This document shows positions 17,074 through 24,897 of a stretch of DNA of 64,000 nucleotides, one piece after another. Positions within the stretch are counted from its first letter, which is position 1, and every line of letters begins with the position of its first letter. The stretch comes from JABDBE01 sp963832245 (GTDB taxonomy: Bacteria > Acidobacteriota > Terriglobia > Terriglobales > Acidobacteriaceae): positions 372,001 to 436,000 of the forward strand of contig CAWHTG010000004.1 in the NCBI GenBank assembly GCA_963832245.1. The letters run 5' to 3'. Made by a program: the position numbers and the translations under genes. Under the pieces are notes generated by a model. That model did no database searches. It was given only the letters and a program-made list of their open reading frames with translations, and was not told where the DNA came from.

Positions 17074-17415
17074 ATGTGGATAGAAAAGCTGTCCCAAGGG
17101 GTGTTGCGTGTGCTCACGCCCCTGGGACCACGGTATCTCAATCCTACGTTCGCGCAGCGGCTCTACCTGCTGTGGATTTTCCGCAACTTCGAAACTTTGC
17201 CAGTAAAGGTGCTTAGCCCGCGCCAACAAAGATGGATTGAAGCCATGTGCGCGCGCCAGGGATTTGTTTCCGTGCTCGAACCGAACGGGCTTGTGGATAC
17301 GCCGTTGCTTGGGACTTTGGAGCAACGACCGCCAGTTGCCCCGCCGCGTCAGCCCGCGCGAAGCGTGGAGGACGCAGTATCACGGTTTGCTGCAGATCTT
17401 CAGCAGCGTTCCTGA
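17074..17415 (+). CDS. Conserved-looking hypothetical protein (113 aa)
   Basis: The protein begins MWIEKLSQGVLRVLTPLGPR and has an N-terminal helical, Trp/Phe-rich half (LYLLWIFRNFETLPVKVLSP) followed by a Pro/Arg-rich linker and a short helix. AAGGTGA lies eight bases before the ATG. The composition is that of a genuine cytosolic protein; I do not recognise a family. It is flanked by spacers on both sides. Confidence 0.65.
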   Translation: MWIEKLSQGVLRVLTPLGPRYLNPTFAQRLYLLWIFRNFETLPVKVLSPRQQRWIEAMCARQGFVSVLEPNGLVDTPLLGTLEQRPPVAPPRQPARSVEDAVSRFAADLQQRS

Positions 17416-17591
17416 GAATCGGGCGCAACTCAATCAGCTTCCGGGGTGAGAACCGACTTCAGATTTTTGCGCACAGCGCGCGCGAAAAATTCCGCGAACA
17501 GCGTATCATCGGTCTGGTCGATGGAGAGTGCATGTCTGCGCTACCAAATCCTCTATTGCAGTTGATCTCTTAAGAAAGAGAGAAATCGCGG

Positions 17592-17771
17592 ATGAAAAAA
17601 CGACTCACTGCTCAAGAGAAACGCTATGTAGAGCGACGGCGAGATCACAATCGAAAGCACACCTTGTTGCGCCGCGAGTGTTACAAGTGGCTTAGGAAGA
17701 ACCTGCCCGAAGTTTATGAGAAGTTGAGAAAAAAAGCCGGGCTGGCGAAAACCGGCCGGCCAAAAGGATAA
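17592..17771 (+). CDS. Small basic hypothetical protein (59 aa)
   Basis: ATG at 17592 follows AAGAGAG by eight bases and opens 59 codons ending at TAA 17769-17771. The product is strongly basic (MKKRLTAQEKRYVERRRDHN at the start, RKKAGLAKTGRPKG at the end) and helical in the middle. It looks like a small nucleic-acid-associated protein, but that is inference from charge. It falls below the size usually called. Confidence 0.5.
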   Translation: MKKRLTAQEKRYVERRRDHNRKHTLLRRECYKWLRKNLPEVYEKLRKKAGLAKTGRPKG

Positions 17772-17908
17772 ACGCCACCCCGAACCGCTTTTAGAGGATT
17801 CTCATAATTAGTCTAGTGTAGAGTTCGCCCCTTCGGGGGCTATAAATCCCGAACCCGCTGGAGTTCCTCCGGCACGGCTGAACTGGATGCTGAAAGATCC
17901 CAAACCGT

Positions 17909-17928
17909 AGACGTTGCAAGCAACGTCT
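17909..17928. repeat. Palindromic repeat, GTAGAGAC-type family, copy 1
   Basis: AGACGTTGC and GCAACGTCT form a perfect 9-bp stem with an AA loop, flanked by GTAG on the left and CTAC on the right. Two further members of the family lie at 26736-26763 and 58799-58820. Confidence 0.65.
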
Positions 17929-18031
17929 CTACAGTTGGCACTTTTCTCTACCTGCCTACGTCAACACCCGCCAGAAAACGGTCCCGGCATGTCCTCCAAT
18001 CGCGCTGCGAACAGTCCACAAAATTCGTCCA

Positions 18032-19471
18032 TTAGTTGACCGTGATGCTCACCGCCTTGGAGGGAATTCCGTTCGCCACGACTACCAGCGAACTTGCTCC
18101 CGTCTCCATCTTTGCCGGGACATCGAAGTGGGTCGAAACGATGGAGTTCCCCGTGGCCACGCCCATGGTGCTGTGGTCGTGCGTCTTGGCGTAAAAAACA
18201 TGATGCGTTGCCTTGTTCGTGATCCGCACCAGGGGGTAGTTGGTCGCGGTCTCATTCTCGTCCCCGAAGGCGGCAGCTTGTGATAAGCCATTGAACTGCT
18301 TTCCGGAAATTTTGTAGCTGGAGCCGCGTTTGACCGTGTGTGGGTAGGTAGTGACACTGGGAGCCCACGCGGCGTTGTATGTCCCGGACGAGGTGTAGAC
18401 CCGGTTTCCGCTGACAATCACCTGCCCGGTCGGCAGCACCATCAAACTGCTGAAGAAACCGGCATAGGGTCCGGGAACCAGATTCTTGCCATCGAATTCA
18501 TAAAGGATCCCGGAGTTGCTCAGCACCAGCGGACGACCATTGGGTAGCAAAACAGCATAGGAATCGCCTGCGTTGTCGTCGTTCGGGAAATCGGGGCCCA
18601 CGGTCCATTTGTTGGTCGTGGGATCGTAGATAGCAGTGTGTCCTGGGCCGCTGCCTCCATTCGATCCGGAGCCGGTAGCGAACACTGTGCCATCGGGCTG
18701 AAGTATCCCCGGGCCGACCTCTCCAGGCGGATAGTAGCACCCGTTTTTCCCATAGGGGATGCACCCATTGATGGTAGTGGGCGAGTGTAGATCCACGATT
18801 GTGCTGCCCGCGCTGATCCACTCTTGCTTCGAGTCGACATATCTTTCCGAGTGGGGCGCTTTGGTCACATCGTAGGTCAACACCGAACCGTCCGGCAGGA
18901 GTGTCCAGCCCTCTTCAGCGTTACGGTCGTTCTTGCCCGCGTCACTAACGTTCGTCCAGGTAAGCGTGGCGGGATCCAATTCGGCATCGCGCCTGTCGAA
19001 CTTGCTTCCCAGTAGGAAATGGCCGTTTCGTAGTACCGCCGAAGGCGAGTCGCCGATAAAGCCCCATCCCGTCGGAGGCTTCTGCATCGTCCACTTGTTT
19101 TTTGCAGGGTCGTAAACGGCGCCCAGGTTCGTAAATGTATATACGTTATTGAGATATTCGCCGCCTTCAATAATCACCCGGCCGTCGGCTAATACGGCGG
19201 AAGCGAAATATAGCGGCACGTATCCCGAGGGCAGACTGGCGATTTGCGACCAGGTCCCGTTGACGTAGCTTCCAAATTTATCCGGAGTAAGCTTCCACCA
19301 ATCCGACTCGGCGTTGCCTTGAAAGATGACAGTACCGTCGGTCAACTGAAGGCCTATTCCCGCACCGTCCGGCGGCTGGTTCACGAGGTTTTGCAGCTTC
19401 TGCGCCAACGAGAAACTGGAGATCACGAACAGAAGCATGATTGCGGCAAAAAACAGTTTCTTTGGCACCAT
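18032..19471 (-). CDS. Secreted kelch/galactose-oxidase-like beta-propeller protein
   Basis: A signal peptide (FFAAIMLLFVISSFSLAQ) leads into a propeller with repeats such as LADGRVIIEGGEYL, LRNGHFLLGSKFD, LLPDGSVLTYD, LQPDGTVFATG and LPTGQVIVSG. The C-terminal 110 residues are an Ig-like domain (VKRGSSYKISGKQFNGLSQAAA, STMGVATGNSIVSTHFDVPA) like the DUF1929 domain of galactose oxidase and glyoxal oxidase. The copper-ligand Tyr/Cys/His set of a true oxidase is not evident, so catalysis is not claimed. Length is 479 residues. Confidence 0.8.
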   Translation of the reverse strand: MVPKKLFFAAIMLLFVISSFSLAQKLQNLVNQPPDGAGIGLQLTDGTVIFQGNAESDWWKLTPDKFGSYVNGTWSQIASLPSGYVPLYFASAVLADGRVIIEGGEYLNNVYTFTNLGAVYDPAKNKWTMQKPPTGWGFIGDSPSAVLRNGHFLLGSKFDRRDAELDPATLTWTNVSDAGKNDRNAEEGWTLLPDGSVLTYDVTKAPHSERYVDSKQEWISAGSTIVDLHSPTTINGCIPYGKNGCYYPPGEVGPGILQPDGTVFATGSGSNGGSGPGHTAIYDPTTNKWTVGPDFPNDDNAGDSYAVLLPNGRPLVLSNSGILYEFDGKNLVPGPYAGFFSSLMVLPTGQVIVSGNRVYTSSGTYNAAWAPSVTTYPHTVKRGSSYKISGKQFNGLSQAAAFGDENETATNYPLVRITNKATHHVFYAKTHDHSTMGVATGNSIVSTHFDVPAKMETGASSLVVVANGIPSKAVSITVN

Positions 19472-19658
19472 AGATTCCCCTTTTTGTGAAAGCTACAACC
19501 TGCCCCAAAATCCGACACTCTCGCGCTAACTCACGTCCAAAAATCAAATATCAGAGCAGCGCATCTCCAAACCCGCCTTTATGAGGCGCTCCAGTCTACT
19601 CGAAGGGATGGAATTACTACAACTGATTAGTGATGAAAATCAAGATGGAAAGCCGCGC

Positions 19659-21425
19659 TCATCGCGGGGTAGCGGAGTTCTGGGTGAGCGACTGATGCTC
19701 TTTAATCCAGTCATTGGCCTGCTGCTGAACGGCTACGATCTGGGCTCGCGGCAGGCGCGAAGCAAGAACGGACACGCGGTACTTACTGGCCTCGTCGCCG
19801 CCAGCCTGCCCCAGGACGGACCAGAAATAGGCCTTGGCCGGATCCTGAGGAACGCCTCGTCCGGCCCAATAATAGGCGCCGAGAGTTGCCTGGGAGACGA
19901 CGTGCCCCTGTTCAGCTGCCAGCGAAAACCAGCGTACGGCTTCAGCGTAATCCTGCGGCACATCCTCCCCGGTGGCGTAGTGTGATCCCATAGAAAACTG
20001 GGCTACGGGGTCGCCCTGCTCGGCCAGCTTGCGCATGCTGTCCAGACTGCCACTTGCAGATGCGGATGACGGGATCAGGGTGAGAGGAACTTTCGCCGGT
20101 GCCTGCGATACCGGCTTAGAACTAGCGCCTCCAGTGAAATCTTGCGGCGAAATCAGCCAGGATCCAGCGAAAAGCAGGGTGGCTGCGGCTGCGGCCAGAA
20201 GAATCTTTCGGGCTCGAGACAAATGGGGTAGGGGCAAGTCGGCGAGGGTTTCGACGGAAAATTCATCGTCGACGCGAATCACCGATAATGGCGCTAGCTT
20301 GGACTGGGGAGATCCGTGTTTACCGGGAGCATGTTCGGCAGAATCATGTTCTGCAGAACTACGCGGCGCGCCCGCCCGGTAGACTGCGGTGGAAACCATT
20401 TTGGCCAGACGCTTGAGCGCAATGGGATCGTTGGTGCTGAAAGCATACGGTTCGGGGGAAAACACTTCCAGAAGTCCAATGACGGACGTATCCCAGCGAA
20501 CCGGTACTGCGATCATGGAGCGAATGCCAAGCTGGCGGCAGCTTTCGCGATCGACCAAGGGATCGCTTTCAGAGTCGTCACAGCGAAGCAACTGGCCGGT
20601 GCGTACACACTCGCCGGAAAAGCCGGAACCAATGTTGAACCGCGCTCCTACGCCTGGAGCATCCGCTCCCGCGCTTGCGCGGCAGCTCATGCTGGCGCCT
20701 TCGGTCAGAGCAATCGCCGCTCCGGTTGCGCGGGTGAAAGTCAGCGCTCTTTGCGCAAGCAGTTGCAAAGCGCGGTCGAGATCGGAGCCCAGTGAATCGA
20801 CCTCGCGTTTGACCGCGGCCAGAGCGGTGAGGATCGAGGTGTAGTCGGCGGGAGCTGTGGGTTCGAGCTCCTGCCGCATCCAGTTGGCTAAGGAATTGTT
20901 GTCCGCGGGTTTCTCGAGAACGGATGGCGTCGCGACCTCGGGCGAAGGTTTGCGGGATGACTGCTCGCGGCTTAACTGCGCGCGGGACAACTGCTCACCG
21001 GACAACTGTTCACCGGACAAAAGATCGGCCCGGTAGTTGACGCACGCGATCATCATATTCACGAACAGCCATTCTTTAAGCTGGCGGACAGAATCGTGCG
21101 GCAACTGCGGAAAGTGGATGCCGACGCGTCCCGACCCATCGCACCAGATCACTTCGCCAGCGGTATGAATGCGGGTTCTGGTCGCGGTCAGATCGAGACA
21201 CAGGTTCACGTTCCGCTGAACCTGCAGTGGAAACGAAGTTTGAATAGCCATGCCTTCTTCGCTGATGTCGACGATCTCACTCAGATCGAGGATCTGGCCA
21301 TTCGAGCTTCCATTCAGGCTTGCGTAGGCGGGAGTATGCACCTTCTGCCGCACCCTCCGCCGGGTACGCAAAGGAGGCGGCAATTCCCGGCCAGCCTCCG
21401 CTGGGTTGGACCTAAGGGTCTCCAT
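19659..21425 (-). CDS. PilZ-GAF-TM-Sel1 signalling protein
   Basis: Four parts are visible in 588 residues. Residues 20-130 are a PilZ-like domain (RTRRRVRQKV, then VDISEEGMAIQT and GRVGIHFPQL). Residues 210-350 are a GAF domain (GAAIALTEGASMSCRASAG, GSGFSGECVRTGQLLRCDD, MIAVPVRWDTSVIGLLEVFS). One transmembrane span lies near 405-425 (ILLAAAAATLLFAGSWLI). The C-terminus holds two to three Sel1 repeats (AQFSMGSHYATGEDVPQDYA, ATLGAYYWAGRGVPQDPAKA). The topology implies cytosolic sensing and a periplasmic Sel1 scaffold. A run of five-residue repeats lies between the PilZ and GAF parts. The gene is monocistronic. Confidence 0.8.
   Translation of the reverse strand: METLRSNPAEAGRELPPPLRTRRRVRQKVHTPAYASLNGSSNGQILDLSEIVDISEEGMAIQTSFPLQVQRNVNLCLDLTATRTRIHTAGEVIWCDGSGRVGIHFPQLPHDSVRQLKEWLFVNMMIACVNYRADLLSGEQLSGEQLSRAQLSREQSSRKPSPEVATPSVLEKPADNNSLANWMRQELEPTAPADYTSILTALAAVKREVDSLGSDLDRALQLLAQRALTFTRATGAAIALTEGASMSCRASAGADAPGVGARFNIGSGFSGECVRTGQLLRCDDSESDPLVDRESCRQLGIRSMIAVPVRWDTSVIGLLEVFSPEPYAFSTNDPIALKRLAKMVSTAVYRAGAPRSSAEHDSAEHAPGKHGSPQSKLAPLSVIRVDDEFSVETLADLPLPHLSRARKILLAAAAATLLFAGSWLISPQDFTGGASSKPVSQAPAKVPLTLIPSSASASGSLDSMRKLAEQGDPVAQFSMGSHYATGEDVPQDYAEAVRWFSLAAEQGHVVSQATLGAYYWAGRGVPQDPAKAYFWSVLGQAGGDEASKYRVSVLASRLPRAQIVAVQQQANDWIKEHQSLTQNSATPR
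20955..21023 (-). repeat. 15-bp tandem repeats inside the PilZ-GAF-Sel1 gene
   Basis: Units of 15 bases beginning GGAYRACTG or GGACAACTG start at 20955, 20970, 20985, 21000 and (partial) 21015. Units three and four differ at one base. They encode SGEQL, SGEQL, SRAQL, SREQS and keep the frame, so copy-number change would only lengthen or shorten a linker. Confidence 0.75.
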
Positions 21426-21648
21426 ATAAAAGCACGGTACATATTACCCCAGGTTGGCGAAGTTTTATAGGATCAATGAACGGGAGGACCCATTTTAGAA
21501 CAGGGTTGCTGGTCGGCACGAGGTTCATCCGACGCAAAGGTAAAGGCACGAGATCTCAGGAGGGTTTCCGCGGACTCACCGGTTGCCACGAGCACTGAAA
21601 GGAAGGCGACACCGTGGAAGCCGGCATGAGACTCGAACGCGCTTGCCC

Positions 21649-21972
21649 TCAGGTTCGTTTGATATCGGCTAGCATGCTTTGCCGCAGAATGATGTTCGCA
21701 CGGGTCTGATATCCTTTGCCGCGCTTCTTCAGCCATGCGACAACATCGCCATCGAGCCGCATGGAGACGGCCTGCTTTACCGGACGATAGAACCGGCCCC
21801 GAATCGCATCTTTCCACGCGCCGGATGAAAGTTCGGGAATATCTGAGGTATCAATTTGATGATCGGGCAGTGCGGCGAGAGCTGCCAGTTCTCTCTTCTG
21901 TTTCGGAGTGAAAGCCCGTCCGGACGGCCGCTTCGTTTTCGCATTCTTAGCTGCTTTGCGCATACCCAACAT
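21649..21972 (-). CDS. brnA: BrnA-family antitoxin
   Basis: The 107-residue product has the BrnA layout: a basic N-terminus, an acidic linker (DTSDIPELSSGAWKDA), RGRFYRPVKQAVSMRLDGDV and the C-terminal ribbon-helix-helix VAWLKKRGKGYQTRANIILR. BrnA normally neutralises the RNase BrnT encoded just upstream and represses the pair. The frame stays open to 22164 but the extra N-terminal part matches a BrnT tail, so a start at the ATG 21972 (or 21963) is chosen. With BrnT broken, this antitoxin is an orphan. Confidence 0.8.
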   Translation of the reverse strand: MLGMRKAAKNAKTKRPSGRAFTPKQKRELAALAALPDHQIDTSDIPELSSGAWKDAIRGRFYRPVKQAVSMRLDGDVVAWLKKRGKGYQTRANIILRQSMLADIKRT

Positions 21973-21989
21973 TCCGTGAGCGTTGACCG

Positions 21990-22140
21990 GGATAGCGCCG
22001 CGGGCATAACATGTTCGTGCTTCACGCGGGGCGGGAGTCCTCTCCCCGATGATCGGCACAATTCTTGCCCAATGTCGCGGCGTTCGCAGGTTAGGCGGCG
22101 GAGGCATGAATATTGTGTGCGCGGCGACAAATCTCCGGCG
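21990..22140 (-). pseudogene. Decayed brnT toxin remnant
   Basis: Upstream of brnA, in the same frame, the translation gives RRFVAAHT and, 25 residues later, IIGERTPAPREARTCYARG. These match the BrnT ending (LLVVAHT... and RIISARRATPRERRTYEEG) in order, but the sequence between them is unrelated and the N-terminal two thirds of the toxin (usually starting with an FEWDP-like block) are missing. No start codon with a ribosome site is present. This is a truncated gene, probably inactive. Confidence 0.6.
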
Positions 22141-22200
22141 CGCTATCCAGTTAATCCATGACATGTCCGAAGCGAGCGGGAAAGCAGGTTTCTCGACTCA

Positions 22201-22246
22201 GCAGGATCATCCGCATTCGCGGATGCTCCTGCTACGCTCGAAATGA
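22201..22246. repeat. REP-like hairpin
   Basis: GCAGGA-T-CATCCGC (22201-22214) pairs with GCGGATG-C-TCCTGC (22219-22232), a 13-bp stem with one internal mismatch and an ATTC loop, followed by CTCGAAATGACA. The shape and the trailing ATGACA resemble a reversed copy of the TGTCATCCTGAG class found near rpmG. Confidence 0.6.
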
Positions 22247-22339
22247 CAATGGAAAATTGGAAATGGCAACAGAAAATTGAATGCCGTTATTTCATGCAAA
22301 GCACAATCGGTACCTACAGAAAACTTGACGAGGTTCCGT

Positions 22340-23338
22340 ATGCAAAATCGAAACAATCGGTCTCGTTGCATCTTTCTTGGTTTTGCACTGTTGTTGCTGG
22401 TGGGTTGCGGAGCGCGGCACGACGCCGGCGAGAAATACGTTCTCGTCTCCGCCAACATTCATGTGCCCTATTGGCAGGCGGCCGGCGCGGGTTTCATGCA
22501 GGCGGCGTCGCAGATGAAGGTTCGAGCCGAGTTTGTGGGGCCGGAGACATACGATCCCAAAGGTGAGCAAGCGGAATTTGAGCGTGTGGTGAAAACCAAG
22601 CCGAGCGGAATCCTGGTCGCGCCGGCGAACCCGGAGTTAATGCGCGCGGATATCGATGCCGCCATCGCCGCCGGCATTCCCGTGATTACCATGGACGCAG
22701 ACTCTCCCGCCAGCAGGCGGCTGTTTTTTATCGGAACCAACAGTTACCAGGCCGGGGTCATGGGAGCGAAAGTTGCGGCCAAGGAAATGCATGGCAAGGG
22801 CAACGTAGTGGTCTTCACTATGCCGGGACAAACCAATTTGGAAGACCGCCTCCGCGGGTATCGCGACACATTCGCCAGCTCTCCGCAAATCAAGATCGCA
22901 CGCGTGGTCGATATAGCCGGAAACCCTCGCGTCGCTTTTGACACTGCGTCGGAGATCGTCGGCAAGGAGAAGGACAAGGTCGATGGTTTCGTGTGCCTGG
23001 AGGCGCTCGCTGGCAAAGAGGTGGCTGAGGTACTGGATCGCTATAACGTGAAGGGAAAAACCATATTGGCCATGGACACTGATCCGGAAACGCTGGACAG
23101 GATCAAGAAGGGCGTAATTGCCGCTACCATCGCCCAGAAGCCGTACACCATGTCTTATGTGGGCCTCACCATGCTGGACAATCTGCACCATAACCCGCCC
23201 GCGTCCCTGCAAAAGGACTGGACAGCCGATCCGGTATCGCCGATTCCTGCGTTTATCGACACCGGCGCGACGTTGGTGGACAAAAGCACCGTGGACACGT
23301 TTCTGGCCGCCGAACAGGCGGCTGGGAGCCACAAATAA
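22340..23338 (+). CDS. Sugar-type ABC transporter substrate-binding lipoprotein
   Basis: The protein is a type I periplasmic binding protein. The N-terminus has a lipoprotein signal ending LLLLVGCG, so it is probably anchored by the Cys near residue 24. The fold markers are YVLVSANIHVPYWQAAGAGF, GILVAPANPELM, AAIAAGIPVITMDADSP, FIGTNSYQAGVMGAKVAA and ILAMDTDPETLDRIKKG, as in ribose/galactose-binding proteins. The frame opens at 22277, but the ATG at 22340 behind GAGGTT gives the proper signal peptide. No permease or ATPase gene is adjacent, which is unusual; they may lie elsewhere or the protein may be a sensor. Confidence 0.87.
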   Translation: MQNRNNRSRCIFLGFALLLLVGCGARHDAGEKYVLVSANIHVPYWQAAGAGFMQAASQMKVRAEFVGPETYDPKGEQAEFERVVKTKPSGILVAPANPELMRADIDAAIAAGIPVITMDADSPASRRLFFIGTNSYQAGVMGAKVAAKEMHGKGNVVVFTMPGQTNLEDRLRGYRDTFASSPQIKIARVVDIAGNPRVAFDTASEIVGKEKDKVDGFVCLEALAGKEVAEVLDRYNVKGKTILAMDTDPETLDRIKKGVIAATIAQKPYTMSYVGLTMLDNLHHNPPASLQKDWTADPVSPIPAFIDTGATLVDKSTVDTFLAAEQAAGSHK

Positions 23339-23341
23339 CCT

Positions 23342-24571
23342 TCAATGACAGTTCCCTGGCGCAGCTCCGCCGGCGAATCTGGCTCGAATCCACGTAATCT
23401 GGGCCATGACGGAGGTCCCGGCTAGGAGACCGGGGTCAGGATCGGAGTACTTTTCAAACTGCACCCGGTCGCCCTGTTTGCACATACGGGTGATGACTTG
23501 AGGTGTGGTGGTGGGCAAGGTTGGAGCAGCTTCGCCGCTGATCACCAGCAGCGGGCCGTACGCCGGCCTCTGGCCCAGTGTATTTCTGGCGAAATACAGT
23601 GCGACGTATTTGTTGTCTTCCCAATTGGGCTTGAGCATTTCCGCCGCTGAGACTTCCGGTCCATGTTCAGCGTTCGTACAGTCTTGCTCGATCTGGTTGT
23701 ATAGAGAGAGCGCTTTCTCCGTCAACATATCGCTCACCTGGAACTGGGGATAAATGGTTTTGATCCCATAGGCCAGGAACGCGAGCGTGCCATGCGAGGG
23801 CCCTTTGGCTAAAGCCTGGTAGAAATCTTTGGTTTCGACGACGCCGGAAATGGCGGTGCCTCCGAGGTAGTTGGCATCGCGTATTTCGTTCTCCAACTCG
23901 GCCAAGGCTGCGACCGCCATGCTGCCTTCGGAAGTTCCCAGCGCAACCCACTTGCGGCCCAGCTGTGGAACTGCGGCGCGAGCGGCAGGGATCGAATGGA
24001 TCACGTCGGTCGCATTGGATTGCATGTCTGAAAACGCATTCCTGAAACGGGTGCCTAACCCGGTATAGTCGGTTGCCACCACGGCGTAGCCCATCTCCAC
24101 GTACATGGAGAGAAACGACCCGTAATCCAAGTCTCTCGTCAGCGACGGTGCACACTGGCGGGCCACACCTCTGGATCCGTGGGCCCAGCCAATGATGGGC
24201 CATCCGCCCGCAGGCGGCGTTTCATCCTCGGGAAACAGAACAACACCTGAGGCTGCGACATCCTCACCCGCAGCCGAGCGCGAGTGGTAAAGGATACGAA
24301 CCGCTGACACACCCGGCGGGAAGGCGTATTGCTCAAAAGGCTCGGAGCGGATCAGTTCACCGGGCTTGCCTGCGGGTAACGGAACGGGGGTATCGTAGAA
24401 GCTGGTGAGGGGCAGGATACGGCGGATTGAGGGCTTGGTCGCCAGCGCCTGGGTTTGAGGGACCGCCTGTCCGGCTTCCAGTCGGGTCACCGCCATCAGA
24501 AACATTGTGGCAAAAAAGAGGAGCCCGAGCACGCTAGTCGGAGTTATCCGCGCTGAAATTTTGCGTCTCAT
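23342..24571 (-). CDS. Secretory lipase-type alpha/beta hydrolase
   Basis: After a signal peptide (VLGLLFFATMFLMAVTRLEA) comes an alpha/beta-hydrolase with the nucleophile elbow GTSEGSM (serine about residue 216), an oxyanion-side WAHGSRG, and YAVVATDYTGLGT before the elbow. This order matches the secretory lipase (LIP) family, which cleaves acyl esters outside the cell. The acid and histidine are expected in the last third. It ends convergent with, and 3 bases from, the binding-protein gene. Confidence 0.83.
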   Translation of the reverse strand: MRRKISARITPTSVLGLLFFATMFLMAVTRLEAGQAVPQTQALATKPSIRRILPLTSFYDTPVPLPAGKPGELIRSEPFEQYAFPPGVSAVRILYHSRSAAGEDVAASGVVLFPEDETPPAGGWPIIGWAHGSRGVARQCAPSLTRDLDYGSFLSMYVEMGYAVVATDYTGLGTRFRNAFSDMQSNATDVIHSIPAARAAVPQLGRKWVALGTSEGSMAVAALAELENEIRDANYLGGTAISGVVETKDFYQALAKGPSHGTLAFLAYGIKTIYPQFQVSDMLTEKALSLYNQIEQDCTNAEHGPEVSAAEMLKPNWEDNKYVALYFARNTLGQRPAYGPLLVISGEAAPTLPTTTPQVITRMCKQGDRVQFEKYSDPDPGLLAGTSVMAQITWIRARFAGGAAPGNCH

Positions 24572-24897
24572 TCTTCGTTTCTGCCATCTCTTTTGAAGGA
24601 AGCCTGATGGCGGCGCGACTTAGTGACTATATCTGTTGTGCCGACTGTTTTTAACATGGCGTTAATCAATATCAATTATTCTTAGTTTGGGTTTGACACT
24701 GTTTGCAAGCGGTTGCTATAGTCGAGGGGTTCCCTTTTGGACGCGGGTTCGCTTTTTGGAAACGTCCGACCGCTGGGATTGTTCAGGTCCGTCCGCCAGG
24801 GCGGGCTCCACACAACCTAAGACTCTTGCCAGCTGTCCGCTGAAGCAGTTCCCGCATCCTTCGCGTACGCGCGAGTACACCAGAGAGGCGATAAACC
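24572..24897 (+). other. rpsA upstream region and leader
   Basis: This is 326 bases between the divergent lipase gene and rpsA. It is AT-rich up to 24690, then holds the rpsA promoter (listed separately) and a GC-rich transcribed leader of about 165 bases. The leader contains GGACGCGGG and other short inverted words but no hairpin that I can assign to S1 autoregulation. AGAGAGG lies at the end of it. Confidence 0.5.
24693..24722 (+). promoter_or_regulatory. Sigma-70-type promoter of rpsA
   Basis: A perfect TTGACA (24693-24698) is followed after 18 bases by TATAGT (24717-24722), one mismatch from consensus. It is the best vegetative promoter match I found in the window and lies about 175 bases upstream of the rpsA start, leaving a long leader. 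Confidence 0.75.

Noticed and set aside
17532..17573. 13-codon leader peptide frame
   Set aside because: Too short, no attenuator structure after it and no regulatory residues run.
20955..21023. Possible CRISPR-like array
   Set aside because: Units are contiguous, 15 bases long, without spacers, and lie in a coding frame.
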